Positions 24,916 through 34,024 of a stretch of 64,000 nucleotides of DNA are shown here, piece after piece; within the stretch, counting starts at the first letter, position 1, and every line of letters starts with the position of its first letter. Both the position numbers and the translations under genes were made by a program. The notes below the pieces were generated by a model. That model did not search any database, was not told where the DNA came from, and was given only the letters and a program-made list of their open reading frames with translations. The DNA is from Paramarasmius palmivorus (taxonomy: Eukaryota; Basidiomycota; Agaricomycetes; Agaricales; Marasmiaceae), in NCBI GenBank assembly GCA_037176845.1, contig JAYKXP010000024.1, forward strand, positions 248,001 to 312,000, written 5' to 3'.

Positions 24916-25809
24916 ATGGCTGACCTCGTCAATTGCAAGCCAATCTTCCCAGCGAGTGGGCTGCCACCCCGTCTTCTCGAATGCCCTCATATTGGAAAAT
25001 CATCCTCCAAATTCTCTCGCAGATTCTGGTTCTACGTTCACGAATACTTGTTACTACCGTTATCCCAATGTTACACACGGTTCTACAATATCACTACCGA
25101 ACCCAGCACACATCCTCTTCCATTTGGCTTGATATTGAAACGGAACGAGCGCGTCAGGGAGCAAGAAGGTCTAGGAATGAATCTTGCACGCGCTATGGGA
25201 GTACCTGCTCCGAAGTTCATCTCCTATGGTTCCCTCGATTCTTCGTACCATTTCTCTTCCATTCTCATGACGCGTCTTCCAGGAAAACCACTCGACAGTC
25301 TCCCTGATACCGAAATCGACTACGATGCCATCAAAGAAGACATGATTAGGATATTGACCCGCATGCGGAGCTATGCCAGTCCGTGGGGCAAACGAGTATG
25401 TGGCGTCGCCGGGGGGCCTATATGTGGTCCAATGATTCCCGGCTGTCCCATGCCTGCATGTGAGGACGAGATAGCATTTCAAGACTCCATTCGGTATATT
25501 ACAGGGTTCTCAGGGAGGACTGGTAGAGACGCTGAACATGTGCGCAAAGGAGAGGAATTTTTTGCGTTGCCTAAACATGCTATCGTATTCACGCACGGTG
25601 ATCTCAACTATCACAATATCATGGTCGGGTCAGACGGTCATATCTGTGGTATCTTTGATTGGGAGGCGGCTGGCTGGCTTCCTGAATACTGGGAGATCAG
25701 TGTGACTGCAATCTTACCTACGCGGAATTGGGGTCGATTTATGGATAAGGAAGTTTCCTTGGGGTTTACGAGGCCGAGATACAAGGGCATAGAGCCATAT
25801 TCCCATTGA
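24916..25809 (+). CDS. APH/choline-kinase fold phosphotransferase family protein
   Basis: A single-exon gene of 297 residues. It has the kinase-like APH signature: VFTHGDLNYHNIMVGSDG, the catalytic loop with Asp and metal-binding Asn, followed by GIFDWEAAGWLPEYWE with the second metal-binding Asp. Upstream, GLGMNLARAMGVPAPKFISY and SILMTRLPGKPLDSLP match the N-lobe and linker. Such proteins are numerous in Agaricomycetes and their substrates are unknown; the name aminoglycoside phosphotransferase refers to fold, not to drug resistance. An overlapping ATG at 24912 opens only three codons. It shares a 144-base promoter with the gene on the other strand. Confidence 0.88.
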   Translation: MADLVNCKPIFPASGLPPRLLECPHIGKSSSKFSRRFWFYVHEYLLLPLSQCYTRFYNITTEPSTHPLPFGLILKRNERVREQEGLGMNLARAMGVPAPKFISYGSLDSSYHFSSILMTRLPGKPLDSLPDTEIDYDAIKEDMIRILTRMRSYASPWGKRVCGVAGGPICGPMIPGCPMPACEDEIAFQDSIRYITGFSGRTGRDAEHVRKGEEFFALPKHAIVFTHGDLNYHNIMVGSDGHICGIFDWEAAGWLPEYWEISVTAILPTRNWGRFMDKEVSLGFTRPRYKGIEPYSH

Positions 25810-26286
25810 TTGCAGACAGCCTTAGCTATTGAGTAGCGCTTGTTCTTTTAACTATCAATCGATGTGTGATAGGGCTTCTTGAACTTCTTTGGATTGACTA
25901 CATACTCGACATCGACAAATTAGACGAGTTCGTAACGATAAACTATCCAGAAACTATCAAAAGAACCGTTCCAAATGTACAAATCTAATACAGGGGATAA
26001 AATGCGGGATGCGGAATGCGACACAATGCAATGCAAACGATAATGATGATGAGGGGTATGTCCTTGAATGAAACGAATGGTACAAATGACGAATGACTTG
26101 ACAAAGAGAATGAACGAGAGAAAAGAGACTGAATATGCGATGTATGATGTGCGTGCGTAGTGTTCCGTTGGTGAATGCAAAGCGACGATATGGGAATATG
26201 AGGATGGAAATGCTGGGGGTATCACGAATATGCAATGGTCATAAGAGAGTGCGGAGAAAGAAAAGAACTATTCCATATAATCCAAA
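25810..26286. other. Convergent intergenic region
   Basis: Between the 3' ends of the APH-like gene and the kinase gene. Two minus-strand ORFs here lack motifs and are probably 3' UTR. Confidence 0.4.
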
Positions 26287-28033
26287 TTACGCCCGTGGAT
26301 TGAGCCAAGGATGTGACCTGACTTCCGCAATCGTGATGCGGGTCTCGGGATTCGGGTCCAAGCAGAGACGCATGAGGTTCACAGCCAAGCGTGGCATCCG
26401 ATGGCAGTCTGGTAGAATCATCCTGCCAGCGGCAGCATCTTTCAAGCTCGGGAAAGGTGAAGTACCGGTCAAAAGGTACGACAGGAGAACACCCAAAGTC
26501 CACACTTCAGCAGGTGCTGCTTGATAGGACTTCTTCTGCAAGATTTCCGATGCAGCGTATGCTGTTGTACCATAGAATAGGGTATAGTAAGGCCTAGGTT
26601 CATTGGGGTCTACGAAGATGGCGCTTCCAAAGTCAATGAGCTTGACCTAAAGAGAAACACACTAAGTGTCTGTACGGTCTCGAACGGTCCGTATATGCGT
26701 ACCTTCAGGTATCGGTCAATGACAATGTTCTCATCCTTGATGTCCCGATGCGACACGCCCTGACTATCGAGATAGTGAACGGCATCGACGATCTGCGCGA
26801 ACACATAACGAGCTTGTTCTTCCGTGAGACGTTTATGATCGGACTGCTCGATGCATTCAAACAGATCATGAGACGCTCGCCTACTGAACTTTGGGCGAGG
26901 AAGTTCCAGATCCGAATTCGTACTATCCTGAATATCGCTATGCTCATCTGGAAGCGAATGCAGTGACGTATTAGGGGTAGATGGCTGAGAAGAGGAAGAG
27001 GATGGGCTAGACAAGGAGTCTGCCGAGTGTGAAGGGATCAACGCGGGTAAAGTAGAAGGGATAGAAGACGACTGTCGGCTAGAATCGTGTTGGAGGCTGG
27101 GATTCTGCCAGGGAGAACCGTGCAATTCTTGTACCTAAGTGAGGTGGGTCAAAAACAGAAACATCGGAGAAATATCGAGAGTTGTTGACATACCAAGTAA
27201 AAGTAGAGATTATCTTCAAAGAGGTCAAGGCACTTGACGATGTTCTCATGGTCCATGACGCTAAGCAGCATAACCTCTGTCGGGAGCCGTCCATACAGTT
27301 CGTGCTCCATCCAGGCATGCTCAGGCACTTTGGACTTGATGATGAATTTCACTGCAACCTCATGTTGCAGCCGACGGTGCTTTGCTGTCATGACAAAGCC
27401 ATAACCGCCAGAGCCAAGCTCGTCCTCGAGCTGGTAGGTCCGAACAAAGTGCGCGTTGAGTTTGTGGTCGCGGGGAAAGTGGGGCGAATGGAGATGTGAC
27501 TCGAGGTTATAGGAGGATGCCACTGGGCGCGAGCCCTGATAGGAAGGATAGGTGTTCTGGGATTTATGCAAGTGTTTAGCAGGAGTTGAATGTGATGACG
27601 GCGATGAAGATGAATGGCAATGGTGGTATTCGCTTTGTTGAAAGATTTCGGGTGAAGGAGACGGGGAATACGCTGCTGGCGACATGGTCGATTCGTGGAT
27701 AGGAGAGTATTGGCCGGGAGATAAAGGCGGAGAAACGTCAGTAGAGTTCGAGAGCGCATCTAAAAGTAAAGATGGGAGTCGATTGTGTTCCTCCATTGGG
27801 CGATACTTGTATGATTCATGAGAAGGTATGATTTCATGAGTATTCCCATGAATGTGATTAACCTTTGTTGGCGGGGTATCTGAGGGGTACTGGAGAAGAA
27901 CATGGGGCTGCTCTGGGAAACATGGCGTGTGAAGAGATTCGCTTTCTGTAGGAGAAGGAAATACGGAGTCTGAGGGTGAATACGCGAGTTCGGGGATCAT
28001 GATGGGTTGAAGGTGATGAGGATGAGGAGACAT
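26287..28033 (-). CDS. Ser/Thr protein kinase, PAS-kinase-like catalytic domain with Ser-rich insert
   Basis: Three exons, ATG at 28033 and stop at 26287. About 210 residues of disordered Ser/Pro/His-rich N-terminus lead into the kinase: ELGSGGYGFVMTAKHRRLQH (Gly loop), EVAVKFIIKSKV (ATP-binding Lys) and PTEVMLLSVMDHENIVKCLD. The exon junction gives FYLVQELHGSPW. A Ser-rich insert of about 85 residues follows, then SHDLFECIE, GVSHRDIKDENIVIDRYLKV (catalytic loop), KLIDFGSA and GTTAYAASEILQKKSYQAAP. All catalytic residues (Lys, HRD Asp, DFG Asp) are present. The HGSPW and HRDIKDENIVID motifs are those of PAS kinases, but no PAS domain is seen, so substrates and role remain open. Confidence 0.9.
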
Positions 28034-28566
28034 TGGATGATGGTGGTCAAGAAGAAAGAAGGATTAGTGAATGAAAGAGAGGAATATAAGGTGTAGGACA
28101 CAGCGAGCAATGCTATAATGAGCGCTGTCCGTTCCTGCGCCGCCAAAATGACACTTGTCGTACACTGGTCCTGAGTGTGGTTCACTGCAAAACAGACGCG
28201 GTCAAGACGCGACGTGCCCTTAAAAAGAATTTTTTCACACGATCGTGTATATCTCCTTAAAGTCCATTGTCACCATGAGGCTCACGCCGTTTACACCGCT
28301 CACACCTGCCATTCCATGTGCCATTATAGGTTCCTATTTTATATTCTACTCAAACATCGGCGTCCGCCAGGGCCCACATATAGTATACTCCTACCCGGTT
28401 TTAGTCTCTTTTAGTCTACAGCAAATAAGCGCAGCCACACTCACCTAGACTTCTGTAAGGTTTCCAGCTCATACTGAGTTCTTCCATCTCCGTAGGAGTT
28501 AGTATCGCTCCCCTATGGGTATCTCGGTAAGTTCCTGATCCGGTCACCTCATCGGACGGCTGTAGC
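28034..28566. other. Intergenic, kinase promoter
   Basis: Upstream of the kinase and downstream of the glycosylase gene. No supported gene or RNA. Confidence 0.4.
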
Positions 28567-30061
28567 TCACTTGATCTTTTTCTTCCCCTCAAGTCGCCCT
28601 TTCAAGATCGATGCAGTCAATCCAGCCGGTAACCTCTCCGGCTCAACTCCACCAATCTTCCGCAGCGTTTTCTTGATTGAAGGCGTAAAAGGAAGCGGTA
28701 GGGGGTCTGTATCTTGCTCCTTTCCTTTTCCATTCTTCTTTTTTGGTGTCACCGGCGGCACAGACGACGTATCCGCGGGCGGTGGTACAGGTACCGCCGC
28801 CCCCTTTTCGGAGGAACTGTCTTTTTTCTTTGATCCACTCTTTTCCTTCTCGGGGGAGATCGCGACATTGTACGTCGGTGAGTGGAGTGCCAGGAACCAC
28901 CTAAGCATTCCACGCTGTACTCCAAGGTCACCTGTAAACCTATTAAACCACTAGTTCAAATGGATTAAAAACTACGAGATATACTCACCGGTGGGTAGGA
29001 TGTCCGGTCGTCGGAGTGAAAATATGGCGAACATGTTCACTGGCATTGTATTCACCCGTCAGTGACCCTATTCTGCTCTGCAAATGAACTAAATGCACAT
29101 ACCGGTCCATTCGCCGATCCCTCTGACCGCTATCAACATTTCAGCCAACTCCTCGTCGTTCGCGGCCAAAAGTTTCTCGGTGGACAATCTTCCATCTGCA
29201 AACCTCGCAGCAAGATCTTGAACTGAGGAAGCTATTAATATAAGGTCTTTCTGTCCAATCAGAACATTCGATTTACCGTACTCTGCCTTCCGTCCACTGA
29301 GCCCCGCGGCACGAAGAGAGGCCATGTCAGTACTTGCTACCTGGTGTGGAGTAGGAAAGAACGAAGTCGGAGATTTCGAGTCACTATATCGAGTGCTGAA
29401 TTCAACCATAGCTATTTCAGGGAAATATACAACTAACTGGTCCGCGTAGTTTTCTGGAATCGAAGGGTCGAAGAGCCTGATGAATTTGTGATTGATCACT
29501 CGCGCTACCTGCCACGATATTTGTTGGCCGATGATAGACATTGTAAGAGCCCTGAATAGCAGTTCGCATCTGTATCAGACAAAACGTGATAATCAACAGT
29601 TCCCCGTACCTGAACGGGTGAACCATCTCTAGTTCTTCAAAAGGTCCACATTTGAGTCGTTCAAACAAATCTTCAAATCGCGGGTCGACTTCAATCAAAT
29701 GTTCTTTGGCTTCCTCAAACGAGAAGGTGAGCTTGGCTGGAACCAGTGCTGGCTGTTCTTCCGGTGCTAATGCTGTAGTTTCAGCAGCAGTGGCAGCCGT
29801 GCTTGTCACGGTCGTAACCTCTGTAGTAGTGGTCTTCTTCGTCTTCGTTACACGAGCCTTCTTGGTCTTCGGCGGGGCTTCCTCCGAATCTTCCACATTT
29901 TTAGCCTTTCTCTTGCCCTTGCTCTTGACCTTGGAATTTGCTGGTGCCGGTACTTCAATCTTTACAGAAGTAGTTGTGCTTGCTGTCACGATACTGCGAG
30001 TAGCTGAGCGTGTAGTAGGCATCCTTCTTGCAATTGCTAGTAAACGAAACACGTTTAGCAT
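28567..30061 (-). CDS. DNA-3-methyladenine glycosylase (AlkA/MAG1 family, HhH-GPD)
   Basis: Base-excision repair enzyme that removes alkylated purines. The N-terminal 110 residues are Ala/Thr/Lys-rich and unstructured. The catalytic core begins at FERLKCGPFEELEMVHPF and joins across an intron to RALTMSIIGQQISWQVARVI. The helix-hairpin-helix LIAVRGIGEWTG continues over an intron of about 70 bases to VNMFAIFSLRRPDILPTG, and then DLGVQRGMLRWF, whose Asp is the catalytic residue. The C-terminus is extended by a Lys/Pro-rich tail (KEKSGSKKKDSSSEKG and similar) that interrupts the usual final helices. Two in-frame starts exist: ATG 30061 (MLNVFRLLAIARRM) and ATG 30022 (MPTTRSATRS). The longer one adds a basic, hydrophobic leader that could direct some protein to mitochondria. 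Stop at 28567. Confidence 0.93.
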
Positions 30062-30302
30062 GCGAGAAATGCAAAATAGAAGGAAGACACGTACGATATA
30101 AGCGGCCTAGGGGTCTTACTAACCATGACCGACGTGCTCCGCGAAACAATGGCCGTTCTCATGGTTTGACTCGAACCGTGACATGCGCGCTCCCGCAAAC
30201 ATGCGATCTTATCTTATCTCGGTACTCCAAAGAGTCCATCCTCGTCAGGAACTGCATCGTCATTTCTCATCATCTCTTTCACCTAAACCACCACAATCTA
30301 TC

Positions 30303-30753
30303 ATGTCGACTGGCAGTAAGGCTCTCCTTTCCTTCTCTCTTTGAAGAGATATCTCACAAGAATCACAGAATACATCGTAGTCTTCAAGGAGGGCGTCACC
30401 AAAGACCAGATCTCTAAATACGTTAACGAGGTCAACAGCAACGGTGCGCGGTCTGACGAGTGGTAGTATTCATTGCAATCTAATGCATCCTGCCCTGGCT
30501 AGGTGGTAAAGTTCACCACGAATACGGAACTCTCAATGTATGTCTTTCCTTGACCTGATCTCGAGTCAGCCGTGTAACAACCATCACCTCTTAGGGCTTT
30601 TCCGCGACGATCCCAGAGGCTCAACTACAGTCCTTCCAGTCACTTCAAGGAGATGTGATCGAGTATATCGGTGCGTTATCCAATCCTTATTTCGCCACAC
30701 TATGTGTCTGATGCTCGTACACAGAACCTGACAGCACTGTAACGACTCAATAG
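30303..30753 (+). CDS. Proteinase inhibitor I9 domain protein (yeast PBI2 / mushroom POIA1 type), copy 1
   Basis: Five tiny exons encode about 76 residues that match a free-standing subtilisin propeptide. They start MSTGKYIVVFKEGVTKDQIS, followed by NGGKVHHEYGTLNGFSATIP and end in VIEYIEPDSTVTTQ. Such proteins inhibit subtilisin-like proteases by placing their C-terminal tail in the active site and can act as folding chaperones for them; yeast PBI2 also takes part in vacuole fusion. No signal peptide, so cytosolic. The intron before the last exon ends acacag, and the last exon is under 35 bases. It is one of a pair with the gene 1.2 kb downstream, and the intron positions agree. Confidence 0.9.
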
Positions 30754-31998
30754 ATCTAACGAAATCTATGATTTAATACGCAAGGACTCTTTGTATATTT
30801 GAACCTGTAATGACCAAGTGTACAAGACCAAGGAGAATGTAAACTGCTTTCTATGAACCTATTCCTATGCAAGCACAAGATCCGACGGCCTCTTATCTGG
30901 GTATCTCAGCCTTTTGCAACGGCTCCATCGATTTCCTCCTATGACGACGCAAAGCTGTAATCTGTCGCATTATTGCGCAGCTCCCGAGCGCGAACACGAA
31001 TATGCTGCGTATCACCCAAATCAGATTACTATATGACCCGCCCCCTAGCCGACTGAGGACTCTGAGCACAGCACGGTTCGGGGCTTGTGATGCACTCAGC
31101 ACTGAGTACTGATCAGTAAGTGTATATAGCTCTGCTGTTCCGCACTCCGATGATTGTAATGGAATGATGGATTTGGATTTGGGTAAGACAGTTCTTTCTG
31201 GCACCTCCCTTGGACATTTCGTAGAAATAGTGCATATGCATGCAGATGGGTACATGCTTGCCATCGTCACTAAGGATCGCTAGCAGATGGGCAGATGTTT
31301 CGGCTTCCGGTAACTTTGAGGTCGGACAGCGCTTATCGGGCGCCTAGTCCGTGTGAAGACTTTTCTAGCTCCAACAGCAACGGCCCGGGCATGTACCTTT
31401 TCTCATTCTCTCATCTCCTCGTCTCTCGTCGTAGACAAGCTGGCAGTATTTCTGCGGGGACCGTTGCGTCTCCGATACAGCAAGGTCTCTGAAGTTGTAA
31501 ATGTCGGTAAAGGCCTGGCCAGCCCTTGGAAAACGTAAGAAATTACATTAACTTTGTTAACCTCTCTCAACAATTGCGCACTTAGCAGGACCCCTTCATA
31601 CGTAGCGCGAGTTGAGGTACCACCACTTGGCCTTACTCATGTTACTCCTAGTTTCCCCTTTGGAAGCAACCTAGAACAATAACTCCAAACCGCGGAACGC
31701 TCTCTCAAACCGCCGATGGCCGACTACGCCATTCATCTTATGTTTTAGATCGCTCTTGGAACAAGCGGCTGCTAGGTTTTTCTTGGTCCAGAATGCGAAT
31801 AACGTATTCCTATATAATAGAGCCATGGCCATGTTTTACCGTCTCGTCACTGCCCAGCGACAAGTGTCAAGATTCGTTCCCGCTGGCCATTGACCCTTTC
31901 CTTCGTACGTTGAAGTGATAATAATCGACTTGTATTTTGCTTAAAAGCTTGTTGATTCTAGTGTTTTCACCCACAACTCTTCACTAAATCTTCCTATT
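30754..31998. other. Spacer between the two I9 genes
   Basis: 1.2 kb. It contains a minus-strand ORF (30893-31270) with a hydrophobic stretch, NLIWVIRSIFVFALGSC, but no family and no clear start. This might be a relic of a membrane protein gene. The right end holds the promoter of the second I9 copy. Confidence 0.35.
31811..31818 (+). promoter_or_regulatory. TATA box upstream of I9 copy 2
   Basis: TATATAAT in the context cctatataatagagcc, 181 bases before the ATG at 31999. This leaves room for a leader of about 150 bases. Confidence 0.4.
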
Positions 31999-32472
31999 AT
32001 GTCCGACGACCTTACCAGTGAGTGTCCCTGCACTCCCTTTTTTTTTGAAGCCGTCGTCTTATACCCTTTCAGGCTACATAGTTCTCTTCGAAGACTTCGT
32101 CACCGACGAGGAGATTGAGCGAATAATTTCCGAGATCAATGCTAGCGGTATGATAAGTTGCCGAAAGTCATGGATCTGACCGTGCTGACCGTCTCCCGGC
32201 TTTGTTAGGTGGCAAAGTGACCCATCGTTACACTATCATCAGAGTTAGCCTCGCCTTCACTTGATATATGCCGTCGAGAGTTCTAACTGTCATCTTCATT
32301 CCACTAGGCTATTGCTGCCAGGATTCCTGATGACTATGTTGAGTATCTCGAGTCCCTTCCCGGTGTTACTATCGGTACGTCAATAAGATTGTTGATGAAT
32401 TGGTCTAATATTAACCTTGGTTTGGATTATGTAGAAGAAGACCAGGAAGTTACGATCGATCCTCCAAACTGA
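31999..32472 (+). CDS. Proteinase inhibitor I9 domain protein, copy 2
   Basis: Five exons encode about 77 residues: MSDDLTSYIVLFEDFVTDEE, then IISEINASGGKVTHRYTIIR, AIAARIPDDYVEYLESLPGV and TIEEDQEVTIDPPN. Exon structure matches copy 1 (introns after the first few codons, within the NASGG/NSNGG turn, before AIAARIP/GFSATIP, and before the tail), so the pair arose by duplication. Sequence identity is low, about one third by eye. The GFSA block of copy 1 is AIAA here and the protein is much more acidic. The tail (EVTIDPPN) is different and ends in Pro-Pro-Asn. Protease specificity, or even inhibitory activity, may therefore differ. Confidence 0.87.
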
Positions 32473-33324
32473 ACGGATACGAACAAGCCCCGCAATGTTT
32501 CAAGTCGTTGAGCTGTACTATATACAGGACAACACGATTATAATGCATTTTTGTTACCATTCCTCTCTTGAGGATCAAGACCTGCCCGAGGCATTAGAAA
32601 TGTGAACCTGTGCTCCGTTCATAGAAACGTATCTTGGGATACTCTTAACCGTGACTATTTCCAGCCCCAGTTGACCCCATTTACCAGGTATACTACTTGG
32701 TGCGCCTTTCATATGTGTTTCTGTTTGATCCTAGAGGTTATGGCTAATTTGTTAAACCACTTTAGGTATCTCCGCTCCTATCCTACAAAATGAAATGCGA
32801 CAATTACCCAAGAATGTTGCCGTCTTGATACCGGTTGCACAGACCATTTAGCCTTCGATACAATTGGAGCTGCCGAATAGAGCGCCTAGGCCTCTTCACC
32901 TAGACTACTACTCATAGAGCAAGTGAGTCCCACGTCATATTATTTCGGGATCTTCAGCCCAAACAAGGTTACTTGTAAGGCAAGTAAAAGGCATACATAG
33001 TCAAGTTAGTGGCTGATTCTAGACCGGTATCCTTATTGGTCACCCATGTTGTCGTGCTCGAACACTGCGGGACTTGCCAAAACAGACCAAAGCCGAGCTC
33101 CCCAACATTTTCATCTTCTATTCACACAGATGGAATTGATTCCTGATTAACAGAAGATGGGACATTTCAACTATTGCACGACTATGGGAACTTTCTAGTT
33201 GAGATGGCATCGAAGAAGCATGGACCGGTCAGTGGCGTAACATCTGATCATGATCTCGCCCTCATGTTAAGTACTGCATAGCAGTAGAGCTCTGTTGCAC
33301 TCGAACGCCCACATACACGCAGAC
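32473..33324. other. Intergenic, no gene seen
   Basis: Short ORFs only. The ATGs just upstream of 33325 are out of frame. Confidence 0.4.
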
Positions 33325-33889
33325 ATGCAGAGTCTCCCTCAACCTCTTCCTCTTCTCATTTACTTGTCGCTGGCCGTCTCTATTTCAACAACAGCCCTCG
33401 CCTTCGCAGGGCTTAGCCAGGGATTGCCCGTCTGGTATTGGTTGATCCCGGTCGCATTTGCAGTCACACTCCCTTATCATCTCGTCATTCTGTTACTTGC
33501 TCGCGCAGAACCTCATGGTTCTGACCGGCTCTTCTCCCTAGCAAACATTATGTGGGGCTTTGGTGTCGCAACACTATGGACGGTGTCCTTCGGAATTGGC
33601 ATCGTTACTATAGCTCTGCATTACACACAACCCAAAGACAATGACCCCAAGGATCGCGTCCAAACTTACATTCAGTTTGCATTGTGTGCGTGCTCACTGT
33701 TGGAGAGCGCGATAGTCTGGAGCAAAGCCCTTCTCAGCTACAAGGAGCGAAGGCGAATAACATACTCTGCGAAGTGGCGATTTGCCAATAATTCTTCGTC
33801 ACAGACCTGGAGGTATGAATGGTAACACTCTTCTAGTGTTGATCCCCGTCTGACTTGCACACAGCTTCTCCAGAACGGTCTCGCGATGA
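33325..33889 (+). CDS. Predicted four-helix membrane protein, unknown function
   Basis: Two exons (33325-33812, 33865-33889) encode about 170 residues. I use ATG 33325 (MQSLPQPLPLLIYLSLAVSI); the open frame upstream has only a TTG. Hydrophobic stretches at about residues 8-30, 36-58, 75-100 and 113-135 predict four membrane helices. The region ends in a basic stretch, SYKERRRITYSAKWRF, and a short tail spliced to SFSRTVSR. I recognise no family. This topology is common among uncharacterised Agaricomycete proteins. The intron begins ggtatga and ends acacag. Confidence 0.6.
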
Positions 33890-34024
33890 AGTTGGTTTTC
33901 CTTCGAATATGTCATTCATTCACGGCACTCGTTCCGATTCTCGATCTACACTATTACTTTCCCTAGTGTACACACCAAAAAAGCGAGGACTATGTATTAT
34001 TATCGTACTTTCGTCTCCAAATCT

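Noticed and set aside
24916..25809. Reading the APH-fold gene as an antibiotic-resistance gene
   Set aside because: The fold is widespread in fungi with unknown small-molecule or protein substrates; nothing in the sequence points to drug modification.
28571..28954. Plus-strand ORF of 127 codons
   Set aside because: Antisense of the Lys/Pro-rich tail of the DNA glycosylase gene.
29652..30101. Plus-strand ORF rich in Val/Ala, resembling membrane helices
   Set aside because: Antisense of the Ala/Thr-rich N-terminus of the DNA glycosylase; composition alone explains the hydrophobic look.
30893..31270. Minus-strand ORF with one hydrophobic segment between the I9 genes
   Set aside because: No family match, start context or splice partner; kept only as a remark on the spacer.
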